Of a stretch of 64,000 nucleotides of DNA, positions 35,499 through 43,485 are shown in pieces (positions within the stretch are counted from its first letter, which is position 1; each line of letters starts with the position of its first letter). The translations under genes and the position numbers were made by a program. The notes under the pieces are model-generated. The model was not told the DNA's origin. It was given only the letters and a program-made list of their open reading frames with translations, and did not search any database. Origin of the DNA: Kitasatospora aureofaciens (GTDB taxonomy: Bacteria > Actinomycetota > Actinomycetes > Streptomycetales > Streptomycetaceae). The stretch is from assembly GCF_001188955.3 (NCBI RefSeq), contig NZ_JPRF03000023.1:1-64000 (forward strand), written 5' to 3'.

Positions 35499-37154
35499 GT
35501 GTCGGGTCGCAGGGGTTCCACCGAGACCGAGAATTCGCCGCACCGGGCCGGTGGACGCAGGACCGCCGGCCGGGCTGCCGACCCGGGCAAGGGCGGGGCG
35601 GACAAGGACATATCCGACACCCGTCCCACCAGCCGGGCCAAGCCGAAGCCCAAGCGCAGCACCAAGCAGAAGGTGCTCTGGGTGACCGCCGGCTGCACCG
35701 CCCTCCTGGTGCTCGCCGGCGGTGCCGTCTACTACCGGCTGAACAGCAACATCACCACCTTCGACGGCGACGCCCTGAGCAAGGACCGCCCGGAGGCGGC
35801 CGCGCCGGACGCCCAGGGCCGCACCCCGGTGAACGTCCTGATGATCGGCTCGGACAGCCGCGGCAACGGCAACAGCGACCTGGGTGGCGGCGGGGACGAC
35901 GGTGCCCGCTCGGACACCGCGATCCTGTTGCACGTCTATGCCGACCACAAGCACGCCGTCGGCATCTCGATCCCCCGTGACTCCCTGGTCAACCTCCCGC
36001 CGTGCAAGCTCCCCAACGGCAAGTGGACCAAGGAACAGACCAATGTGATGTTCAACAGCGCGTTCTCGGTGGGCAACACCGACCAGGGCAACCCGGCCTG
36101 CACCCAGAACGCCGTGGAGAAGCTCACCAACCTGCGCGTCGACCACACCATCGTGGTGGACTTCAGCGGCTTCGCCGCGATGACCTCGGCGGTCGGCGGC
36201 GTCGAGGTCTGCCTGCCGAACGACATCCACGAGGGGGACCTCAACCCCAACCTCGGCCACAAGGGCAAGCTGGTCTTCGCCAAGGGCAGGCAGAAGGTCT
36301 CGGGCCAGGCCGCGCTGGACTACGTCCGGGTCCGGCACGGCATCGGCGACGGCTCCGACATCGGCCGCACCAAGCGCCAGCAGGCCTTCCTCTCCTCCCT
36401 CATCAAGGAGGTCAAGTCGAAGGGCATGGACCCGACCACCCTGCTGCCGCTCGCCGACGCGGCGACCAAGTCGCTGACCGTCGACCCCGACCTCGGCTCG
36501 GCCGCCAAGCTGATGTCCTTCGCCATGTCGATCAAGGACGTCGACCTTCACAACATCAAGTTCCTCACCGCGCCGTGGCGCTACGAGGGCCCCCGGGTCG
36601 CCCTGGTGCACCCGGACGTGGACCAGCTCTGGGCCGCGCTCAAGGCCGACCGCACCATCGACGGCCAGGACGCCAGCGCCCAGAGCCCCGCCGCCACCGA
36701 CTCCGCCGCCCCCAGCGCCGCGCCCACCGCCGAGGCCACGCCCACCCCCGCCGCGGACGCCAAGAACGCCGAGATCAAGGTCGCCGTGCTCAACAGCACC
36801 GGCGAGAGCGGCCTCGGCAGCAAGGGCGCCGAGGCAGTCAAGGGCGCCGGCTACACGGTCACCACCGTCGGCAACGCGGCCGGGAAGCCGCGCAGCACCA
36901 CCGTGGTCGAGTACGGCACGGGCGAGCGCACCGCCGCCGAGTCGGTCGCGAAGCTCTTCCCGGGCGCGACCGTCCAGCCGGGCGGCCGCGGCCTGAGCGT
37001 GGTGCTCGGCCACGACTTCGCCGCCGCGAACCCGGCCTCCGCCGCCGCCTCGGCACCTGGCGCCCCCGGCGCCCCGGCCCCGCTGCCGACCAGCGTCAGC
37101 GGCACCGCCCGCTCGGCGGACGACGACCCGTGCGCCAACGTGTCGTACGGCTGA
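35499..37154 (+). CDS. LytR-CpsA-Psr (LCP) cell-wall ligase
   Basis: A 551-residue LCP protein: cytoplasmic basic tail, one membrane helix (VLWVTAGCTALLVLAGGAVYY, split here as a single helix near residue 65), LCP domain with MIGSDSRG, DTAILLHV, SIPRDSLVN, YVRVRHG and the Arg-rich RTKRQQAF, then a Pro/Ala linker and a C-terminal LytR_C domain (IKVAVLNSTGESGLG). LCP enzymes transfer wall polymers or glycans onto peptidoglycan outside the membrane. GTG at 35499 behind GGAGG is chosen over an upstream GTG. Confidence 0.9.
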   Translation: MSGRRGSTETENSPHRAGGRRTAGRAADPGKGGADKDISDTRPTSRAKPKPKRSTKQKVLWVTAGCTALLVLAGGAVYYRLNSNITTFDGDALSKDRPEAAAPDAQGRTPVNVLMIGSDSRGNGNSDLGGGGDDGARSDTAILLHVYADHKHAVGISIPRDSLVNLPPCKLPNGKWTKEQTNVMFNSAFSVGNTDQGNPACTQNAVEKLTNLRVDHTIVVDFSGFAAMTSAVGGVEVCLPNDIHEGDLNPNLGHKGKLVFAKGRQKVSGQAALDYVRVRHGIGDGSDIGRTKRQQAFLSSLIKEVKSKGMDPTTLLPLADAATKSLTVDPDLGSAAKLMSFAMSIKDVDLHNIKFLTAPWRYEGPRVALVHPDVDQLWAALKADRTIDGQDASAQSPAATDSAAPSAAPTAEATPTPAADAKNAEIKVAVLNSTGESGLGSKGAEAVKGAGYTVTTVGNAAGKPRSTTVVEYGTGERTAAESVAKLFPGATVQPGGRGLSVVLGHDFAAANPASAAASAPGAPGAPAPLPTSVSGTARSADDDPCANVSYG

Positions 37155-37198
37155 GCCGCCGCACCGGACCGCACGACGCGACACCGCACCGCACCGAC

Positions 37199-37249
37199 GA
37201 ACGGGCGGGGCGCCCACAGACCTCGGGTCCGCGGGCGCCCCGCCCGTTC
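37199..37249. terminator. Bidirectional terminator, 17-bp stem
   Basis: GAACGGGCGGGGCGCCC (37199-37215) pairs perfectly with its complement at 37233-37249, loop 17 bases, between two convergent genes. Confidence 0.8.
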
Positions 37250-37263
37250 CGGCTACCGGCCGC

Positions 37264-37923
37264 TCAGCGCCTCGTCCCGCAGGACGGGCAGAACGCGGCT
37301 CCCTCCGGCACGTCCTTGTGGCACTGACCGCACTGGACGGGCTGCGCCAGCCTGAACCCGCAGCCCGGGCAGAACGGCGTGCCGTGGGTCTCGGCCCGGC
37401 ACTGCGGGCAGACCAGCTGGGTCGGCGTACGGACGTCGAACTCCGCACCGGACTGCTGGCCGACCTGGTACGCCCGGTCGGTCACCATGTCGTTGAGGCC
37501 GCGCCGCTGCGCCGCCGCCGCCTCGGCCGCGGTGTCCGGGGCGCAGGTGAGGCACAGTCCCTGCTCGGGAGTGAAGCAGCGGCCGCAGACGTAGTGGGTG
37601 CACCGGGCGCAACGGTTGAAGTGCGACTGGGCGTTGGCGATCGCGCGCTGGAAGGCGGCGTCCCGCGAGGTGCCCCAGGTCTGGCCGGCCAGTCCGTCCG
37701 CGGCGTTGCTGATGGTGTTGGCGTTGCCGCCGATGAGGTTCCAGGCCGCGTTGACGCCCTTGCCTATCCAGCCGGCGACCTGGCCGGTGGTGAACCGTTC
37801 GAAGGGCGAGCGCCAGGTGTCGGAGCAGCGGTAGCAGTAGAACTCGAACTGGAAGCCCGCTCCCGTACCGTATTTCTCGCACAGATCGCGGTAGTTGTCG
37901 CTGAAGTAGATCTCGGAACTCAC
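37264..37923 (-). CDS. Zinc-ribbon protein
   Basis: A 219-residue protein with four or more CxxC pairs. N-terminal aromatic region with CYRCSDTW near residue 30, a central amphipathic stretch with Gly/Asn (GKGVNAAWNLIGGNANT), then CARCTHYVCGRC, CLTC, CPQC, CPGCGFRL, CGQC and CPSCGTRR. These are double zinc ribbons like those of DZR proteins. The N-terminal half may contact membranes. GTG start behind GGGGA. Function unknown. Confidence 0.75.
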   Translation of the reverse strand: MSSEIYFSDNYRDLCEKYGTGAGFQFEFYCYRCSDTWRSPFERFTTGQVAGWIGKGVNAAWNLIGGNANTISNAADGLAGQTWGTSRDAAFQRAIANAQSHFNRCARCTHYVCGRCFTPEQGLCLTCAPDTAAEAAAAQRRGLNDMVTDRAYQVGQQSGAEFDVRTPTQLVCPQCRAETHGTPFCPGCGFRLAQPVQCGQCHKDVPEGAAFCPSCGTRR

Positions 37924-38039
37924 GTCGTCCCCGGTTGCTGAAGTGGCCTGTCGGCAGTCGCTCCCAGGGACGACGGGGGCCTGCCAACGGTTCCGCCGAC
38001 AACTCCTGACACGCCCTTCACGATCCCGCGGCGCTCGCC

Positions 38040-38078
38040 GGAACTCCACCCGCCGCAGGACACGGCGGGTGGAGTTCC
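38040..38078 (-). terminator. Terminator of the signal peptidase gene
   Basis: Perfect 16-bp stem GGAACTCCACCCGCCG with a 7-base loop, 17 bases past the stop of the minus-strand lepB-type gene. Confidence 0.75.
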
Positions 38079-38094
38079 GTTGGGGCCCGTCCGT

Positions 38095-39051
38095 TCAGCC
38101 CGTCCGGCGCCGCGACCGCCGCGACCGCCGGCGCCGCCACAGAGCGATCGGCACCACGCCCGCCAGGGCGAGCGCCGCCGGGGCCGGGGGCGCCTGCTCC
38201 GGCAGGGCAGCGGCGGCCCGCGAGGGCACCTTGTCGAAGGTGTCCGGGACGGGCAGGGTGGACCAGTTGGAGATCGGCCACGCGACCACGAAGGCCCGAC
38301 CGACCACGTCGTCCACCGGCACGAAGCCGTCCCCGGTGAGGTTTTGGTGCGGGCGGGAGTCCCGCGAGTTGTTGCGGTGGTCGCCCATCACCCACAGCTT
38401 GCCCTTGGGCACGGTGACCGTGCCGACCGGGTCGTTGTCGCAGGGCGTCGCCCCGGGGAACAGGTACGGCTCGTCCAGCGCGACGCCGTTCACCTTCACG
38501 GGGCTGCCCGCGTTGCACTCGACGGTGTCCCCGCCGACCGCGATCACCCGCTTGATCAGGTCCTTCTCGTCCGCCGAGGGCATCAGGCCGACGGTGCTCA
38601 GCACCTTCTGCACACTGCCCATGAGGCCGTCGTCCTTCGGCGCCGTGTCCTCCAGCCAGCCGCCCGGATCGTGGAAGACCACCACCTCGCCGCGTTCCGG
38701 CTCGGCGCCGAACCACGGGGTGAGCTTGTCGACCAGCACCCGGTCGCCGATCTGCAGGGTGTTCTCCATCGAACCGGAGGGGATCGAGAAGGCCTGCACG
38801 AAGAAGGTCTTGATGCCGAGCGAGAGCAGCAGGGCGATCACCAGCAGGATCGGCAGTTCCTGCCAGAACGGGCGCTTCTTGCGCGCGGGCTTCGCACCGG
38901 CGGCGGGGGTCCCGTCCGGCTCGGCCGCCGCGTTCTCCTCCTGGACGGCCGCTGGCTGGTCACCTTCCGTCCCGGTCCCGTCCGGTCCGGTCGTCGGCCT
39001 CTCCTCGGTTCCGCCGCTCCCGCCGGACTCCGTACTCTGCTGCACACTCAT
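38095..39051 (-). CDS. lepB: Signal peptidase I
   Basis: A 318-residue type I signal peptidase. Acidic N-terminal tail, membrane helix (ELPILLVIALLLSLGIKTFF), catalytic Ser in SIPSGSMENTL near residue 95, catalytic Lys in DLIKRVIAVGGD near 167, box E GDHRNNSRDSR near 225, and a second C-terminal helix with an Arg-rich end, as in several streptomycete Sip proteins. It removes Sec and Tat signal peptides at the outer membrane face. Streptomycetes have several paralogues, usually clustered; this one is single, so the gene symbol is generic. Confidence 0.88.
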   Translation of the reverse strand: MSVQQSTESGGSGGTEERPTTGPDGTGTEGDQPAAVQEENAAAEPDGTPAAGAKPARKKRPFWQELPILLVIALLLSLGIKTFFVQAFSIPSGSMENTLQIGDRVLVDKLTPWFGAEPERGEVVVFHDPGGWLEDTAPKDDGLMGSVQKVLSTVGLMPSADEKDLIKRVIAVGGDTVECNAGSPVKVNGVALDEPYLFPGATPCDNDPVGTVTVPKGKLWVMGDHRNNSRDSRPHQNLTGDGFVPVDDVVGRAFVVAWPISNWSTLPVPDTFDKVPSRAAAALPEQAPPAPAALALAGVVPIALWRRRRSRRSRRRTG

Positions 39052-39116
39052 GTGTTCGGCCCCTCCCGACGGCCTGGCGGGAGCTCGAAGCGGAGACTCC
39101 CTGACAGGGAACGAAC

Positions 39117-39713
39117 CTACCGAACAGAGGTTCCCGGGCGCGCCCTGACGTGGATACGCTCGCCCTGCGGGCCGAACAGGCTGAGGAACTCCACCGGCTG
39201 CGAACCGGCGTTGCCGAAGGCGTGCGGGGTCCGGGTGTCGAACTCGGCGGCCTCACCGGCCGTCAGCTCCAGGTCGTGCGGGCCGAGCACCAGCCGCAGC
39301 CTCCCGGACAGCACGTACAGCCACTCGTAGCCCTCGTGGACCTTCAGGTCCAGTTCGGGCCCGGTGTTCCGGCCGGGCGGCACGATGTGCTTGTACGCGT
39401 GCAGACCGCCGAGGTGGCGGGTGAGCGGGACGATGGTCTGGCCGTTCCTGGTCACCGGGCGCGGGTGGATGCGGGGGTCACCGGTCGCCGGGGCGCCCAC
39501 CAGTTCGTCCAGCGGCACCCGGTACTCCCGGGCCAGCGGAAGCAGCAGTTCCAGGGTCGGCTTGCGCTGGCCGGACTCGAGCCGGGACAACGTGCTGAGC
39601 GAAATGCCGGTCGCCGCGGCCAGTTTGGCGAGCGTGGTGCCGCGCTCCCGGCGCAGGGCGCGCAGCCGGGGACCCACCGTGGTGAGGACGTTCTCGAACT
39701 CTTCGTCGGCCAT
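39117..39713 (-). CDS. XRE-cupin transcriptional regulator
   Basis: A 198-residue regulator: XRE helix-turn-helix at residues about 15-70 (TLAKLAAATGISLSTLSRLE) and a C-terminal cupin (HEGYEWLYVLSGRLRLVLG near 130, with cupin His). Such proteins sense small metabolites and often control catabolic or transport genes. Start at 39713 or 24 bases upstream; neither has a strong ribosome site. Confidence 0.85.
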   Translation of the reverse strand: MADEEFENVLTTVGPRLRALRRERGTTLAKLAAATGISLSTLSRLESGQRKPTLELLLPLAREYRVPLDELVGAPATGDPRIHPRPVTRNGQTIVPLTRHLGGLHAYKHIVPPGRNTGPELDLKVHEGYEWLYVLSGRLRLVLGPHDLELTAGEAAEFDTRTPHAFGNAGSQPVEFLSLFGPQGERIHVRARPGTSVR

Positions 39714-39793
39714 GCCTGCTATTCGCCGGGATGGCAAGGGCCTTTGTCAATCCGGCACACCGGTGACGCCTGCCCGGGAGGGCTGAGCACGCG

Positions 39794-39835
39794 GCGGGGC
39801 CCGGTGACGATCCGCCGTTCGTCACCGGGCCCCGC
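39794..39835 (-). terminator. Strong hairpin, 16-bp stem
   Basis: GCGGGGCCCGGTGACG (39794-39809) pairs perfectly with 39820-39835; loop of 10 bases. Downstream of the minus-strand membrane gene ending at 40004. Confidence 0.7.
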
Positions 39836-39849
39836 CCTCCGGGTTCCCG

Positions 39850-39970
39850 CTTTCCGTGTTTCCAGTCACCGGTTTCCAGACACCGGTCGTCCGGACACCG
39901 GTCGCCGTCCGGACAGCGGCCGCCTTCCAACCACCGGTCGCCGTCCGGAAACCGGTCACCGATCGACCGA
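39850..39970. repeat. Degenerate repeats rich in ACCGGT
   Basis: At least five copies of caccggt, several extended to caccggtcgccgtccgga, lie between the hairpin at 39794-39835 and the end of the membrane-protein gene. ACCGGT is palindromic, and the copies form alternating short dyads. Confidence 0.6.
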
Positions 39971-40003
39971 CCCCTGGCCGGCCCCCGGGCGGGCGGCGCC
40001 GCG

Positions 40004-41560
40004 CTACCGGTACTCGCGCAGCCGGGGCCGCACCCCCACCGCGGTGAGCCCCAGCGCCGCCGCCAGCACCGCCCCGGCCAGGGCCACCGTGGTGCCGTCG
40101 AGGTCGCCGTCGGTCGCCGCGACCGCCGCGTCCATCGCCGTCCGGTTGACCGTGATGGTGTCCGCCATGGCCGCGCTCAGCTGCCCGAACTCGTAGTTGG
40201 ACTGCCCCTTGGCGAGCCCGGTGTTGAGCGTGATGGCCTCCTTGAGCTTCCCCGCGTCGTGCAGGTCCCGCATCCGGCGGTCGATCACCTGGTACTCCTG
40301 GAAGGCGCCCAGGACCCGCTCGGCGGCGTCCTGTTCGCCGGGGAAGGTGACGTTGTGCAGCTCGCTGCCCAGGAAGCCGCCGAAGGGGACGGCCGAGCGG
40401 TCCGCCCGGTGCCGGTCGAAGGCGTCCTGCAGCTGGGAGCCGTAGCTGCCCATGGTCGCGCCGTCCAGGTGGACGACCGCCTGGCTCTGCTCCAGGTAGG
40501 CCTGCTCCCACACGGCCGCGCGGCCCTGGTCGATCAGGTAGCGGCTCTCGTCGGCGTTCATGTCGTACGCGACGGCGCGGGCCCGGCTGAGCGCGATCAC
40601 CGAGTCGTAGGCGTTGCTCTTGGCCGTCACCAGGTGGTCCTCGGTGCGGCCCACCAGGTTCAGCCCGGTCACCAGCGCCACGCCGGTCAGCAGCGTGACG
40701 GCCGCCAGCGCGGGGTTGAGCACCCGGCGGTAGCGCACGGCCAGCACCCGCTGGAGCCCGGCCAGCGCCGCGAGGGCGAGCAGACCGACGACGAACAGCC
40801 ACCACCAACCGCTGCCCAGGGCGTCGCGCTGCTGGGCGTAGACGTGGTCGACGGTGGCCTCGTTGGCAGCCGTGACCTGGTCGGCGGCGGGCAGCAGCTG
40901 ATTGCGCAGCAGGTCGGAGGCCTGCCGGTAGGCGTCCAGGGCGGCGGGCGAGGGCCGGCCCGCCGGGGCCGCGGCCTGTTCCTCCAGCAGCTGGGCGCGG
41001 GCCACCAGGGCCTCGTAGCTGCCGAGCCGGCCGAGCACCAGCTGGACGGCGCGTTGCGCGGCCGGGTCGGTGGCGGCGGACTGGGCGGCCTGCTGGAGGT
41101 CGTCGTCGGCCTGGTTGCGGCGCTGCTCGTAGGTGTCCAGGGTCTGCTTGCGCAGCGCGGTGTAGTCCTGGTCGGCGCCGACCAGCAGCAGGTTGGCGGC
41201 CTGGGCGTCCATGTCGCTGAGCGCGAAGTAGAGATCGGAGGCGCGGGTGGCCTGCGGGGCGGCCCGGTGTCCGATGGTGTCGGTGCCGTCGCGGGCGCCG
41301 CCGAGGACGGCGGTGGCGGTGGCGCCGAGGCCGATCAGGCCGGCCAGGCTCAGTGCGGTGAGGCCGCGGACCAGGCGCGGGGTGGTCCAGTGGGCACGGC
41401 TGCCGACCGCGCGGAGGCTCCGGCCGAGCCGGGCCGGGAGGCCGGAGGGGATCGGCGGCCCGGCTGCTGGTCCGGGGCCGTCGTCCTCCCCCGCGTCCCC
41501 CTCCTCCGAGGTGGCCGAGGTGGCCGAGGTGGCTGTTGCGCCCGCTGCCGAGGTGGTCAT
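40004..41560 (-). CDS. Four-helix sensory-like membrane protein (GlnX-like layout)
   Basis: A 518-residue membrane protein: acidic N-terminal tail, helix near residue 70 (LTALSLAGLIGLGATATAV), an extracytoplasmic helical domain (about 95-245), two helices near 250-305 (WWWLFVVGLLALAALAGL and LLTGVALVTGLNLV), a second extracytoplasmic helical domain (about 305-485) and a last helix near 490. This resembles GlnX, which partners GlnH and PknG in actinobacteria (by memory of layout). No kinase or binding protein adjoins it here. Confidence 0.6.
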   Translation of the reverse strand: MTTSAAGATATSATSATSEEGDAGEDDGPGPAAGPPIPSGLPARLGRSLRAVGSRAHWTTPRLVRGLTALSLAGLIGLGATATAVLGGARDGTDTIGHRAAPQATRASDLYFALSDMDAQAANLLLVGADQDYTALRKQTLDTYEQRRNQADDDLQQAAQSAATDPAAQRAVQLVLGRLGSYEALVARAQLLEEQAAAPAGRPSPAALDAYRQASDLLRNQLLPAADQVTAANEATVDHVYAQQRDALGSGWWWLFVVGLLALAALAGLQRVLAVRYRRVLNPALAAVTLLTGVALVTGLNLVGRTEDHLVTAKSNAYDSVIALSRARAVAYDMNADESRYLIDQGRAAVWEQAYLEQSQAVVHLDGATMGSYGSQLQDAFDRHRADRSAVPFGGFLGSELHNVTFPGEQDAAERVLGAFQEYQVIDRRMRDLHDAGKLKEAITLNTGLAKGQSNYEFGQLSAAMADTITVNRTAMDAAVAATDGDLDGTTVALAGAVLAAALGLTAVGVRPRLREYR

Positions 41561-41855
41561 GACGACACGTCCCTTTCCCCCGTCGTACGGCTCGCCGGGG
41601 CCCCGGAATGGGGCCCGAGCGCAGAACCGTTTCTCTCCGGCGCGCGACGCTAGTGCCGCGCCACCCGCGAAGGGACGTCTCCTGACGCCTCCTTGACGGT
41701 GCGGCCCGGGCTTCTTGACGCTTCCTTAACGTCCACCGCGGGAGTGGGGGTACCTGCCCTCGAGCCCGTTGCGACGTCAACCACACTGCGCTGCCGGAAC
41801 GTTCGTCCAGCTGGAGCGATTACGGTCCGACGCCGCCGCCACTACGCTACGTCGC
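41561..41855. other. Divergent intergenic region
   Basis: A 295-base gap between the membrane-protein gene and the flavin monooxygenase gene. It carries a direct repeat (tcttgacgcttcctta and tcctgacgcctccttga, 41674-41730) and a tacgctacg motif about ten bases before the monooxygenase ATG that could be the -10 of a leaderless transcript. Confidence 0.45.
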
Positions 41856-43277
41856 ATGACTTCTTCGGAGACGGCCCCCGGGCGGGGTACGGCGGTGGTG
41901 ATCGGCGGCGGGCTGGCCGGTGTGGTGGCGGCGTGGGCGCTGCGGGGCTTCGCCGAGCGGATCGTCGTGGTGGAGCGGGACCGGTACCCGGAGGAGCCGG
42001 CGTTCCGGGCCGGGGTGCCGCAGGGCCGGCACGCGCACCTGGTGCTGGAGGCGGGCCACCGGGCGCTGGAGGAGCTGATGCCCGGCATCAACCAGGAGCT
42101 GACGGCCGCGGGCGCGCATCGGGTCTCCACCTCGGGTGACCTCAAGTGGCTCAGTTCGGCCGGGTGGATGATCGACTACCCCGCCCGGATGACCTTCCTC
42201 TCCTGCACCCGTCCGGTGCTGGACAAGCTGGTGCTGGACCGGGTCCGCACCGAGCCCTCGATCGAGTTCCTGGAAGGCACCGACGTGGTCGGCCTGCTCG
42301 GCTCCGCGCAGGCGGTGACCGGGGTGAAGCTCCGCGAGCGGGGAGCCGGGCGCGGCTCGGAGCAGGAGACGGAGCGCGACTCGGCGCACGACGCGGCGCA
42401 CGACTCGGAAGGCGGCTCGGAACGCGGCTCGGAACGCGGTGAAGTCCGGGATTTTCCTGCCGAGTTGGTGATCGATGCCTCCGGCCGATCGACCTCCGTG
42501 CCGAAGTGGCTCAGCGAACTGGGCTGCCGCCCGGTGCCCGAGGAGCGGGTGGACGCGGGCGTGGCCTACGCCTCCCGGCTGTTCCACCGTCCGCCCGGCG
42601 TCGACTTCGGCCACCAGGCGATCTACCTGCAGACCAAGGCCCCGGACAAGCCGCGGATGGGCGTGCTGCTGCCGGTGGAGGGCGACCGCTGGATCGTCAG
42701 CCTGGCCGGGATGCGCGGTGCCGAACCCGAGCCCGGCGAGGCGGGCTTCACCAAGCACCTGTCCCAACTGCGCGACCCGGGCCTGAGCGAGATGCTGCGG
42801 GAGGCCGAACCCGCGAGCGAGGTGCGCGGCTTCCTCCCCGGCCCGGGCGTGCGGCGCCACTACGAGCGCAGCTCCCCGGCGGGCCTGGTGGCGGTCGGCG
42901 ACGCCGCGAGCACCTTCAACCCGGTGTACGGCCAGGGCGTCACCATCTCGTTGTTCTGCGCCCAGGTGCTGCGCCGGACGGCCCTGCGGCACGGCGACAT
43001 CGGGCCCGCCACGGCCCGGGACGCCCGGCGGGAGATCGCGGCGGTGTCCAAGAACGCCTGGATGATGTCCTGCGCCGAGGACGTGCGCTTCGCCGCCACC
43101 ACCGGCGGACCCACCGGAGCCCTGATCAGGCTCCAGCACCGCTACCTGGACAGGGTCCTGCACGGCGCGACCCGCAACCCCGAGGTCACGGCGGCCTTCC
43201 ACGAGGTGCTGTCGCTGGTCGAGCCGCCGACCCGGCTGTTCCACCCCTCGGTGGTGGCCGCCGTCCTGCGCGGCTGA
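41856..43277 (+). CDS. FAD-dependent monooxygenase-like oxidoreductase
   Basis: A 473-residue flavoprotein: N-terminal FAD motif VVIGGGLAGVVAAWALRGF, an ASGRS-type second motif, and the GD motif VAVGDAASTFNPVYGQGVTIS near residue 350, where FAD phosphates bind. Between the two lies a charged insert rich in Ser/Glu/Arg (about 165-195) not expected for the family, encoded by repeats. No ribosome site is obvious; the transcript may be leaderless. Substrate unknown; relatives hydroxylate aromatic or polyketide compounds. Confidence 0.8.
   Translation: MTSSETAPGRGTAVVIGGGLAGVVAAWALRGFAERIVVVERDRYPEEPAFRAGVPQGRHAHLVLEAGHRALEELMPGINQELTAAGAHRVSTSGDLKWLSSAGWMIDYPARMTFLSCTRPVLDKLVLDRVRTEPSIEFLEGTDVVGLLGSAQAVTGVKLRERGAGRGSEQETERDSAHDAAHDSEGGSERGSERGEVRDFPAELVIDASGRSTSVPKWLSELGCRPVPEERVDAGVAYASRLFHRPPGVDFGHQAIYLQTKAPDKPRMGVLLPVEGDRWIVSLAGMRGAEPEPGEAGFTKHLSQLRDPGLSEMLREAEPASEVRGFLPGPGVRRHYERSSPAGLVAVGDAASTFNPVYGQGVTISLFCAQVLRRTALRHGDIGPATARDARREIAAVSKNAWMMSCAEDVRFAATTGGPTGALIRLQHRYLDRVLHGATRNPEVTAAFHEVLSLVEPPTRLFHPSVVAAVLRG
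42348..42442 (+). repeat. Tandem repeat encoding a charged insert in the monooxygenase
   Basis: Imperfect 12-base units (core cgcggctcgga / cgcacgactcg) encode the Ser/Glu/Arg/Asp/His-rich insert. Unit length keeps the frame. Confidence 0.6.
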
Positions 43278-43288
43278 GGGACGTCCGT

Positions 43289-43329
43289 ACGGGGGCGCGC
43301 ACCGGCACTCGCCCGGTGCGCGCCCCCGT
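43289..43329 (+). terminator. Terminator of the monooxygenase gene
   Basis: Perfect 17-bp stem (ACGGGGGCGCGCACCGG with its complement), loop of 7, starting 11 bases past the stop codon. Confidence 0.8.
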
Positions 43330-43485
43330 GCGGCGGCCGCCCGGTCCGAGCGCTCCCGTTAATTCGGATGCGTCCGTTCCGAGCCGCGGCTACCCTGGCC
43401 GACATGTCTACGCCCCGAATTTCCTAGCTGACGGACCGCCTCCACGCCACCCGTGTGTCCGCTAGCTGTTTCGGAGCGTTATCCC

